Part shown: positions 56,888-64,000 of the stretch, in pieces
How the letters are laid out: each line of letters begins with the position of its first letter
Position numbering within the stretch: the first letter of the stretch is position 1
From: Solirubrobacter pauli
Lineage (GTDB): Bacteria > Actinomycetota > Thermoleophilia > Solirubrobacterales > Solirubrobacteraceae
Direction: 5' to 3'
Assembly (NCBI RefSeq): GCF_003633755.1
Contig: NZ_RBIL01000002.1
Coordinates: 1,302,001 to 1,366,000 of the forward strand
Length of the DNA stretch: 64,000 bases
Notes under the pieces: model-generated
What the model was told of the DNA's origin: nothing
Databases searched by the model: none
The model's input: the letters and a program-made list of their open reading frames with translations, nothing else
Translations under genes and position numbers: made by a program

Positions 56888-58603
56888 TCACACCGACACG
56901 GGGTGGTTGAGCCATCCCGCGAGCTCGACGGCCGGCAGCGGCCGCGAGAAGTAGTAGCCCTGCGCGAGGTCGCAGCCCAGCGCCACGAGCGCGTCGAGCG
57001 TCCGCTGGTCCTCGACGCCCTCCGCCACCACCCGCAGCCCGAGCGTCTGGGCGAGCTGGATCGACGTGGCCACGATCGGGCGCTCGGAGGTGTGCATGTC
57101 GGCCACGAACGAGCGGTCGACCTTCAGCTCGGAGATCGGGAACTCGGCGAGCCGGGCGAGCGACGAGTGGCCGGTCCCGAAGTCGTCGACGGACAGCTCG
57201 ACGCCGAGGTCGCGCAGCGCGCGCAGGACGTGCCCGGTCATGGCGTTGTCCTCGACGGCGGCGGTCTCGGTGATCTCGAGCGTGAGCGTGCCGGCACCGA
57301 GCTCGTTGCGGCGCAGGGCGGTGAGCACGCGGCCGGGCAGGTCGGGCTCGCTCAGGTTGCCCGTCGCGAGGTTGACGCTGACGCCGATCCGGTGGCCCGA
57401 GCGGTGCCAGCCCGCCGCGGCGGCGAGCGCGCGGTCGAGGACCCAGTCGGTCAGCGGGCGCATCAGCTCGCTGCGCTCCACCGCGGGCAGGAACACGTCG
57501 GGCGGGACGAACACGCCGTCGGCGCGGCGCCAGCGCAGCAGCGCCTCGGCACCGACGACCTCGCCGTCGCCGACGCGCACCAGCGGCTGGAAGTAGACGT
57601 CGAGCTCGCCGTTGTCCATCGCGTCGCGGACGTCCTCGACCATCTCGCGCTCCCGGGCGGCCTCGCGCGCGGCGCGCAGGCTGTCGGCGAGCGTGCGGCC
57701 GCTGCCCTGCATCGTCAGGAGCAGACTGAGCGCGGCGAGCACGATGGCGACGTCCGGCACCGCCAGCCAGGCGTTGGCGGCGAGCAGGCCGATCGACAGG
57801 ACGCCGCTCACCAGCGCGGCGGCACGTGTGCGGACGCCGCTGCCGAAGTGGGCCGTGCGCGCGACGGGCGTGGGGTACCAGGCGGCCGCGGCGGCGAACG
57901 CCGGCCACAGCGGGAACACGGCGTTGCTGCTCATCACCGGCGCCCACGTGCCCGCGGCGGCCTCCAAGACCCACAGGGTGTCGCCCACGACGAGCGCGAG
58001 CGCCCCGGCGGAGAGCAACGCCCAGGTCCGGCCGGCACGCCAGCCGGCCACCGCCGCGCCGATCACGCCGATCGCCAGCAGCGCGGAGTCGGCGAGGGGG
58101 TAGACGAGGTTGATCGCGCGGGCGACGAGGCTGAGCCCCGCGGCGTTGTCGACCACCCACGGCACGGTCGCGGCCGCGACGACCGCGGTCGTCCCGAAGC
58201 CCACGGCCAGCGCCTCGAGCGCGACCGCCTTGGGCACGCGCTTCAGCCACGGCCGGGCGAGCAGGGTGACGCTCGCGAAGACGAACGGGTAGGCGCCGAG
58301 CCAGAACAGGTCGGCGACGCTCGGGAAGGGCGGCTCCGTCGCACCCATCAGGTCCCCGACCACCTGCCAGATCGAGCCCAGCGTCCACGACGAGAGCCCG
58401 ACCGCCAGCGCCGCCCACGCCGGCCGGGCCTCGGCGCGCCGCACCGCGCGGGCGATCACCAGCGCCACGAACAAGACGTGCAAGGCGAGGTAGACGCCGT
58501 GCGTGACGAGCGGGTCGTCCACGCCGACGGCCAACGCCACCCAGTAGGTGGCCAGGACGAACGCCGCGACGGTGGCGACGGTCAGCTGACGCTGCGGAAC
58601 CAT
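56888..58603 (-). CDS. Membrane EAL-domain c-di-GMP phosphodiesterase
   Basis: 571 residues. About eight to nine membrane helices (about 1-300) are followed directly by an EAL domain (about 320-565) without a GGDEF domain. Catalytic motifs are intact: EALLRW (about 351), SVNLATGN, EITET, DDFGTGHSSL, KVDRSF and AEGVED, ending QGYYFSRPL. It should hydrolyse cyclic di-GMP in response to a membrane signal. It is the only c-di-GMP gene in the window, next to secreted surface proteins, which would fit control of surface behaviour (inference). Confidence 0.92.
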   Translation of the reverse strand: MVPQRQLTVATVAAFVLATYWVALAVGVDDPLVTHGVYLALHVLFVALVIARAVRRAEARPAWAALAVGLSSWTLGSIWQVVGDLMGATEPPFPSVADLFWLGAYPFVFASVTLLARPWLKRVPKAVALEALAVGFGTTAVVAAATVPWVVDNAAGLSLVARAINLVYPLADSALLAIGVIGAAVAGWRAGRTWALLSAGALALVVGDTLWVLEAAAGTWAPVMSSNAVFPLWPAFAAAAAWYPTPVARTAHFGSGVRTRAAALVSGVLSIGLLAANAWLAVPDVAIVLAALSLLLTMQGSGRTLADSLRAAREAAREREMVEDVRDAMDNGELDVYFQPLVRVGDGEVVGAEALLRWRRADGVFVPPDVFLPAVERSELMRPLTDWVLDRALAAAAGWHRSGHRIGVSVNLATGNLSEPDLPGRVLTALRRNELGAGTLTLEITETAAVEDNAMTGHVLRALRDLGVELSVDDFGTGHSSLARLAEFPISELKVDRSFVADMHTSERPIVATSIQLAQTLGLRVVAEGVEDQRTLDALVALGCDLAQGYYFSRPLPAVELAGWLNHPVSV

Positions 58604-58685
58604 TGTCCGGTGAATCGGTCATGACGTGCGGGTGGCGCAGCCCGCGGGAGGTTCCAGCCGTCTCGGCGAGCTTTGCGGCGCGAAA

Positions 58686-58733
58686 TACGGCAGGGGACGC
58701 GCGTAGGTACGGCAGTCCTGCCGATGCTGCCGG
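58686..58733 (+). promoter_or_regulatory. CGGCAG half-site cluster before the DUF4242 gene
   Basis: TACGGCAG occurs at 58686-58693 and 58708-58715 (22-bp period), followed by CTGCCG at 58718-58723 and 58727-58732 in inverted orientation. CGGCAG-N2-CTGCCG is a 14-bp palindrome. It lies 26-73 nt before the ATG and is a candidate operator. Confidence 0.45.
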
Positions 58734-58758
58734 GGCGGGGACCCGAGAAGGTTGACGC

Positions 58759-59052
58759 ATGAACCTCTACGCCATTCGCCGCCGTGACTTCTGGGGTACG
58801 CCCGAGGAGCTGCAGGAGACCGCCGCCCGGAGCGCCGAGGTGGGCGCCGAGATGTCCGACGACGTCCGTTGGATCCGCACCTACGTCGTCCAGGAGGAGT
58901 CGGGCAAGCTCGGCACCGTCTGCCTGTACGAGGGCACGAGCGCGGCCAAGGTCCGCGAGCAGGCCGAGCGCACCGGCATGCCGGCCGACGAGATCACGCT
59001 CGTGGCCGACACCGTGATCGTGAATCCGGACCCCGGCAAAGTCCTCGCCTAG
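58759..59052 (+). CDS. DUF4242 family protein
   Basis: 97 residues of the small ferredoxin-like DUF4242 fold, whose streptomycete member SCO4226 has been described as nickel-binding. Visible segments are MNLYAIRRRDFW, VRWIRTYVVQEE and TLVADTVIVNPDP. GAGAAGG before the ATG is a good ribosome binding site. It stands alone between the EAL gene (divergent) and a LAL regulator gene. Metal binding here is not shown by the sequence. Confidence 0.8.
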   Translation: MNLYAIRRRDFWGTPEELQETAARSAEVGAEMSDDVRWIRTYVVQEESGKLGTVCLYEGTSAAKVREQAERTGMPADEITLVADTVIVNPDPGKVLA

Positions 59053-59137
59053 CGGCTCGCGCTTCGCTGGGAGTACTCGCCGGGGCGGCTCGTACTCCCG
59101 CCGCACGGCGCGGTCGGCGGGGGCGTAGGGTTTGCCC

Positions 59138-61972
59138 GTGCCTGCTCCAGCGCTCATCGGCCGTCGCCGCGAGCTCGTGTGGCTCGCGGAGGCGGCGCAC
59201 GAGGCGCTGGCCGGGCAGGGCGCGCTCGTGCTGCTCGCGGGGGAGGCCGGGGTCGGCAAGACGCACCTCGCCGAGGCCGCGTTCGCGGACGGGCCCTTCC
59301 TGCGCGGCTCGGCGTCCCTGCCCGGCGGAGCGCCGTACGGTCCCGTCGTCGCCGCACTGCGGCAGCGCCTGCGAGACGCGCCCGACGTCCTGGACGCGTG
59401 CCCGCTGCGCGCGCACCTCGCTCTGCTGTTGCCCGAGCTGGGCCCGGCCGCCGAGTCGAGCGACCGCGCGACGATGTTCGAGGCGCTTCGCAGCGCGCTC
59501 GCCGCGGTGTCGCCGGCGGTGATCCTGCTCGACGACCTGCAGTGGTCCGACAGCGCCACCCTCGACCTGCTCGCCGCGCTGGCCGCGCCGGTGCGGGAGC
59601 TGCCGCTGCTGCTCGTGGCCGCGTACCGCTCCGACGAGATCGGGCGCGGCCACGTGCTGCGCCGCCTGCGCGCCGACCTGCGCCGCGCGCGGGCGCTGCG
59701 CGAGCTGCTGGTGACGCCCCTGGACGCGGCCGCGACGCGTGAGCTCACCGCGCTGGCGCTCGACGCCGACCCCGGGCCCGCTCTCGCGGCGACCGTCCTC
59801 GACCGCACCCAGGGCTTCCCCTTCTTCATCCAGGAGCTCGTCGCCGTCCTGCAGGCGGATCGGCGCCTGACCGCCGGCCCGGACGGGCTCGAGCTGCTGA
59901 GCGACGCCGACGTGCCCATCCCCGAGACGATCCGCGACGCCGTCCTACTGCGCATGACGGGCGTGACCGAGGCCGGCCGCGCGGCCGCCGAGGCCGCCGC
60001 GGTCGTCGGGCCGGAGTTCCGCCTCGACCTCGCCCCAGCGCTCGACGAGCTGCTCGAGACCGGCCTGATCGTCGAGACCCGCCCCGGCCACGCCGCCTTC
60101 CGCCACGCCCTCGTCCGCGACGCGATCTACGAGGGCATCCCGTGGCGCCGCCGCCGCGACCTGCACGCCGCCTTCGCCGACGCGCTCCAGTTCGGCGGCG
60201 CCCCGAGCGGCCAGATCGCCGCCCACCGCCTCGCCGCCGGCGACCGCGACCGCGCGCTCGACGCCTTCCTCGCCGCCGCCCGCGAGCTCGCCTACGTGCA
60301 CGCCCACCGCGACGCCGCCACCGCCGCTCTGCAGGCCCTCGACCTGTGGCCGGACGGCGAGCGCACCGAGGAGCGCCTGACGGCCCTCGACGACTACGCC
60401 CACTCGACCGAGCTGGCCGGCGACCTGCCCGAGGCGACCCGCGCGCTCCGCGAGGCGGCCGCGCTCCGCCGCGCCGCGAGCCACGGCGGCGCCGCGCTCG
60501 CCATCACCGAGCGGCGGCTCGCCGCCCTGTACGACCTGCAGGGCGATCGCGACCACGCGCTGCTCGCGCGGCGGGCGGCGGTCGTCGCCTTCGACGCCGC
60601 CTCGCTTCCCGGCGAGGCGGCGGCCGAGCGGCTGCTGCTCGCCGGATACGGGCAGAGCGCCGGACGGCACGCGGAGGCCGCGGACCTCGCGCGAGCGGCG
60701 CAGGCCGACGGCGAGCGCGCCGGCCGGCCCGACCTGCGGGCGCGGGCGCTGGGGCTGGAGGGCGTCGCGCGGGCCAAGCGCGGCGACTACGCCGAGGGCG
60801 TGGAGACGATCCGCGTCGGGCTCGCCCTCGCCCTCGAGCACGAGCTGACCACGGAAGCCGCCGAGCTCTACCAGCGGCTCGCGACCGCGATGGAGACCGC
60901 GGCCGACTACGGCGGCGCGCGCGAGGCGCTCTCCACCGCGGTCGGGCTGTGCGAGCTGTCGGGCGCGAGCGGGCAGGAGTACGTGTGCCTGAGCTGCATG
61001 GCCTACGTGCTGCGGGAGCTCGGCGACTGGGACCAGGCCGCGCAGCTGAGCCGCGAGCTCGGGGCGGGGGAGGCGCGACCGGACGACGCGTGCGTGGCCG
61101 ACGGCATCCTCGGCGCGATCCTCGCCTACCGGGGTGACACGCGGGCCGGCGAGCCGCTGCTCCTGCGCTGCCGGGCGACGGCGATGCGGCTGGACGTCGT
61201 CTCCATGGACGTCGACAGCTCCGCCGCGCTCGCCTGGGTCGCCGCGCACGCGGGCGACCGCTCCACGGCCGCCGAGCACGCGCGGCACGTGCTCGCCCGC
61301 TGGGAGCGCAGCGAGGACCACCACTACGCGATCCCGGGCCTGCGCTACGCGGCGACCGTGTTCGCCGCCGACGAGGATCTCGCGCGCTCCCGCGCGACCG
61401 CGGAGGCGCTCTCGACGATCGCCGCCGGCACCGGCCACGCCGACGCCCTGGCCGCGCTCGCCCACGCCCTCGCCGAGGTCGCGCTCGCCGAGGGTGAGGC
61501 CGATGCGGCCGCGGACAAGCTCAGCCGTGCCCTCGAGCTGCACGCCGACCTCGAGCTCCCGTTCGAGCGCGCGCAGATCGCGCTCCGCGCCGGGGTCGCG
61601 CTCGCCGCCGCCGGCCGGCGCGAGCCCGCGCTCCAGCGCTTGGAGGAGAGCTACCGCACCGCGCGCCGGCTGAACGCCCGCCCGCTCGCCGCCGCGGCGG
61701 CCGCCGAGTTCGAGCGCCTGGGCGAGCCGCTCGAGCGCCGGCTCGGCGCCCGGGCGGCGCAACAGCACGCCGCCGCCGGGCTCTCGCGCCGCGAGCTCGA
61801 GGTCACGCGGCTGGTCTCCCTGGGCCGCACGAACCGCGAGATCGCGCGCGAGCTGTTCCTGAGCCCGCGCACGGTCGACATGCACGTGCGCAACATCCTC
61901 GCCAAGCTCAGCTGCCGGACGCGGACCGAGGCCGCGAGCCGGGCGGCCGAACTCGGCCTACTCGGCGGCTGA
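59138..61972 (+). CDS. LAL-type LuxR regulator with N-terminal ATPase (second copy)
   Basis: 944 residues from the GTG at 59138, which lies 6 nt after TAGGGT (59126-59131). Walker A in LAGEAGVGKTHLAEA (about 36-50), Walker B in VILLDDLQWSD, a TPR-like middle and a C-terminal LuxR helix-turn-helix (RRELEVTRLVSLGRTNREIARELFLSPRTVDMHVRNILAKL). Same architecture as the regulator at 40860-43688 but clearly divergent in sequence. Its last 15 nt overlap the convergent acyl-CoA synthetase gene. Targets unknown. Confidence 0.92.
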   Translation: MPAPALIGRRRELVWLAEAAHEALAGQGALVLLAGEAGVGKTHLAEAAFADGPFLRGSASLPGGAPYGPVVAALRQRLRDAPDVLDACPLRAHLALLLPELGPAAESSDRATMFEALRSALAAVSPAVILLDDLQWSDSATLDLLAALAAPVRELPLLLVAAYRSDEIGRGHVLRRLRADLRRARALRELLVTPLDAAATRELTALALDADPGPALAATVLDRTQGFPFFIQELVAVLQADRRLTAGPDGLELLSDADVPIPETIRDAVLLRMTGVTEAGRAAAEAAAVVGPEFRLDLAPALDELLETGLIVETRPGHAAFRHALVRDAIYEGIPWRRRRDLHAAFADALQFGGAPSGQIAAHRLAAGDRDRALDAFLAAARELAYVHAHRDAATAALQALDLWPDGERTEERLTALDDYAHSTELAGDLPEATRALREAAALRRAASHGGAALAITERRLAALYDLQGDRDHALLARRAAVVAFDAASLPGEAAAERLLLAGYGQSAGRHAEAADLARAAQADGERAGRPDLRARALGLEGVARAKRGDYAEGVETIRVGLALALEHELTTEAAELYQRLATAMETAADYGGAREALSTAVGLCELSGASGQEYVCLSCMAYVLRELGDWDQAAQLSRELGAGEARPDDACVADGILGAILAYRGDTRAGEPLLLRCRATAMRLDVVSMDVDSSAALAWVAAHAGDRSTAAEHARHVLARWERSEDHHYAIPGLRYAATVFAADEDLARSRATAEALSTIAAGTGHADALAALAHALAEVALAEGEADAAADKLSRALELHADLELPFERAQIALRAGVALAAAGRREPALQRLEESYRTARRLNARPLAAAAAAEFERLGEPLERRLGARAAQQHAAAGLSRRELEVTRLVSLGRTNREIARELFLSPRTVDMHVRNILAKLSCRTRTEAASRAAELGLLGG

Positions 61973-63760
61973 TCCCTCGTAGAGCGTGTCGACGTCGCCC
62001 GCGTACTTCTTGTAGACGACCGAGCGCTTGACCTTCAGCGTCGGCGTCAGCTCACCGTCCTCCTGGGAGAGGTCACGCGGGAGGATCGCGAAGCGCTTGA
62101 TCTGCTCGATCCGCGCGAAGCGCTGGTTGACGGCGTCGATGTCCTCCCAGATGCGCTGGCGCACCTTCTCGTCGCGCGCCATCGACTCCGGGTCGGCGGG
62201 CACGCCGAGCTCCGCGGCGAGCTTGGGCGCCTCGTCGGGATCGATCGTCACGAGCGCGACCAGGTACGAGCGCCGGTCGCCGGCCGCGATCGCCTGCGAG
62301 ATCCAGCGGGTCTCGCGCAGCGCCGACTCGAGCATCTCCGGCGAGACGTTCTTGCCCGAGGACGTGATGATCAGGTCCTTCTTGCGGCCCGTGATGCGCA
62401 CGTAGCCGTCGACGACCTCGCCGAGGTCACCCGTGTGCAGCCAGCCGTCGCCATCGATGATCGCCGCCGTGGCCTCGTCGTTGCGGTGGTAGCCCTTGAA
62501 CACGAGCGGGCCGCGCACGAGGATCTCGCCGTCCTCGCCGAGGGTCACCTCGACGCCGGCCAACGGGCGGCCGACCGAGCCGACCTGCACCTCTGTCAGC
62601 GTATTCAGCGTCGCCGCCGCGCACGTCTCCGTGAGCCCGTAGCCCTCGAGCACCGGCACGCCGCAGGCGTAGAAGAACTCGATCACCTCGGCGCCGATCG
62701 GCGCCGCGCCGGTGATCAGCACCGGGTCGTTGGGGCCGAGCGCGTTCTTGACCTTCGACAACGCCAGCTTGTGGCCGAGCGCCGCCTGCGCCTTGGTCAG
62801 CGGGTTCACCGAGCCCCCGTCGCGCTTGGCCTTGGCCACGGCCTCGCCCGTGGACAGGGCGCGCTTGAAGATCGCCGCCTTGACGCCGCCCGCCGACTCC
62901 GCCGTGCTGATCACACGGGTCATGATCTTCTCGAGCAGGCGCGGGACCGTCGGGATGTGCGTCGGCTTGGCCTCGGCGATGTCCGCCGCCAGGCTCTTCG
63001 TGTCCCCGCCCCAGAACGCGAGCGTGCCGCCGACGTCCAGGCACACGAACGACACCATCCGGGCGAGCACGTGCGCGAGCGGCAGGTACTGGAAGATCAC
63101 CGGCGGCGACGTGCGCAGGTCCAGGCGGTCGATGTACGCGCCGGCCGTGTACAGCAGGTTCGCGTGCGAGAGCACGCAGCCCTTGGGCGGGCCGGTCGTG
63201 CCGCTCGTGTAGACGATCGTCGCCGTGTCGTCGGGGGAGACGGCCTCGGTGCGCTCGCGCGCGACCTGCTCGCCCGTCTGCGCTCCCCGCGCGCGCAGAT
63301 TTGCCAGCGTGATCGCGTCCGGCGCCTCGCCGGTGAGCACGACGACGTGCTCCAGGTTCGGCAGCCGGCCGCGGATCGACGCGATCTTCGCCGCCTGGCC
63401 GGCGTCCTCGAGCAGCACCACCTTCGCGCCGCTGTGCTCGAGCACGTACTCGCACTCCTCCGGCGAGTTCGTGTGGTAGACGGGCACGACCACCGCGCCG
63501 GCGCAGAACGCGCCGAAGTCGGCCATCGTCCACTCGGGGATCGTCCCGCACAGGATCGCGACCGGGTCGCCGGCCTCGACGCCCAGCGAGGCCAACCCGC
63601 CGGCGATCTCGCGGATCGCGCGGCCGAAGTCGGCGTAGGTGATCGCCGCACGGCCCGGCGCGCGCATCGCGTCCCCCGAGTGACGGTCGGCAGCGGCGAG
63701 CGCGAGGCCGCCGAGCGAGCGCAGGTCGGCGGAAGAGGAGCGTTGGGCGGTGTCGGCCAT
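61958..63760 (-). CDS. Long-chain acyl-CoA synthetase (AMP-forming)
   Basis: 600 residues of the ANL superfamily. AMP-binding P-loop YTSGTTGPPKG (about 183-193), GYGLTETCA, TGDLGEVVDGYVRITGRKKD and a C-terminal catalytic-lysine segment TLKVKRSVVYKKY. The pattern fits FadD15-like long-chain fatty acyl-CoA ligases. A TAGGGT box at 63775-63770 lies 9 nt before the ATG. It activates fatty acids for beta-oxidation or lipid synthesis; no further lipid genes are adjacent. Confidence 0.92.
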   Translation of the reverse strand: MADTAQRSSSADLRSLGGLALAAADRHSGDAMRAPGRAAITYADFGRAIREIAGGLASLGVEAGDPVAILCGTIPEWTMADFGAFCAGAVVVPVYHTNSPEECEYVLEHSGAKVVLLEDAGQAAKIASIRGRLPNLEHVVVLTGEAPDAITLANLRARGAQTGEQVARERTEAVSPDDTATIVYTSGTTGPPKGCVLSHANLLYTAGAYIDRLDLRTSPPVIFQYLPLAHVLARMVSFVCLDVGGTLAFWGGDTKSLAADIAEAKPTHIPTVPRLLEKIMTRVISTAESAGGVKAAIFKRALSTGEAVAKAKRDGGSVNPLTKAQAALGHKLALSKVKNALGPNDPVLITGAAPIGAEVIEFFYACGVPVLEGYGLTETCAAATLNTLTEVQVGSVGRPLAGVEVTLGEDGEILVRGPLVFKGYHRNDEATAAIIDGDGWLHTGDLGEVVDGYVRITGRKKDLIITSSGKNVSPEMLESALRETRWISQAIAAGDRRSYLVALVTIDPDEAPKLAAELGVPADPESMARDEKVRQRIWEDIDAVNQRFARIEQIKRFAILPRDLSQEDGELTPTLKVKRSVVYKKYAGDVDTLYEGSAAE

Positions 63761-63858
63761 GTTGGACCAACCCTACTTCGAACCGGTGCCGCGGTGCCAC
63801 GCATGAGGTACCGCGTTGCGGGGTACTGGGGGCGGCAGAGACGGGTCAGCCCGCGTGT

Positions 63859-63892
63859 CGCGGCGCCGTGCGAGGGGTCGCACGGCGCCGCG
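63859..63892 (-). terminator. Strong hairpin after the GNAT fragment
   Basis: Perfect 15-bp stem CGCGGCGCCGTGCGA / TCGCACGGCGCCGCG with a 4-nt loop, the longest perfect stem in the window. It lies between the GNAT domain and fadD-like promoter and would end GNAT transcription. Confidence 0.7.
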
Positions 63893-63902
63893 CCGGGTCG
63901 CG

Positions 63903-64000
63903 TCAGGTCGTAGCTCATCAGCACGTCGTCGACCGCGCGGCCCTCGATCTCGAACAGCCCGCGCAGGGTGCCCTCGACCTCGAAGCCGCAGGCGGCGTAG
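63903..64000 (-). CDS. GNAT-family N-acetyltransferase, C-terminal fragment (stop unclear)
   Basis: The minus-strand frame entering from the window end reads YAACGFEVEGTLRGLFEIEGRAVDDVLMSYDL, the usual C-terminal end of GNAT acetyltransferases (GFxxEGxLR then VLMxYxL). A stop is expected right after this, before the hairpin at 63859-63892, but in this frame none occurs until 63097, deep inside the acyl-CoA synthetase gene. A TGA at 63905-63903 lies in a neighbouring frame. Either a frameshift is present or the protein has an odd long tail. The end given here marks the recognisable domain only. Confidence 0.6.

Noticed and set aside
1-64000. Prophage, genomic island or defence system
   Set aside because: No integrase, transposase, restriction, toxin-antitoxin or CRISPR gene and no clear composition break were found.

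Overview
The window is a chromosomal segment of a very GC-rich bacterium. GC-biased codon use, secreted proteins with Pro-rich linkers, SpoIIE/STAS partner switching, LAL-type LuxR regulators and many probable leaderless mRNAs suggest an actinobacterium of the Thermoleophilia/Solirubrobacterales type. This placement is inference; there is no rRNA here to test it. I saw no tRNA, rRNA, CRISPR array, insertion sequence or prophage. Coding density is very high and no gap exceeds about 160 bases.

Layout. 1-10675: two SpoIIE phosphatase/STAS antagonist modules flank four tandem paralogous secreted FG-GAP propeller proteins and a stand-alone LigD-type polymerase. 10746-14201: a secreted reprolysin-like metalloprotease. 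14223-19669: a LacI-controlled sugar ABC importer operon (no ATPase gene) divergent from a GH5 glycosidase. 19681-23806: patatin, PlsC acyltransferase, a small membrane protein and a subtilase. 23924-27027: a four-carbon sugar-acid kinase, a class II aldolase and a PucR regulator. 27025-27101: a cluster of nested palindromes. 27134-30021: proline dehydrogenase and P5C dehydrogenase. 30170-33841: a secreted M14 carboxypeptidase and a secreted unknown. 33838-37168: ArsR-VOC pair and the lutABC lactate-oxidation operon. 37193-40955: TetR, divergent MMPL transporter and a PAP2 protein. 40860-48086: a LAL regulator and a 1,454-residue secreted delta-60/PKD protein. 48222-52874: an operon of polysaccharide deacetylase, SGNH hydrolase and MBL-fold hydrolase. 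52983-64000: zwf, a secreted LVIVD-repeat protein, an EAL phosphodiesterase, a DUF4242 protein, a second LAL regulator, a long-chain acyl-CoA synthetase and the end of a GNAT acetyltransferase.

The most interesting signal is a C-terminal domain of about 115-145 residues shared by five otherwise unrelated secreted proteins (M12B-type protease, M14 carboxypeptidase, SGNH hydrolase, polysaccharide deacetylase, LVIVD protein). It ends exactly at the stop codon with a consensus close to RTGTYSKTLTFTLSTTTP. It behaves like a surface-sorting or wall-binding tag. The four FG-GAP proteins carry a different shared tail with four cysteines. Together the secreted proteins look like an exoenzyme and surface programme for scavenging peptides, esters and acetylated glycans, alongside importers and catabolic enzymes for sugars, proline and lactate.

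A second recurrent signal is promoter placement. Many genes have a TANNNT -10 box only 6-11 nt before the start codon, so transcripts should begin at or near the start codon. Two genes (pucR-like at 25930 and arsR-like at 34493) have no ATG/GTG/TTG at the expected place but an ATC exactly where a leaderless start would fall.
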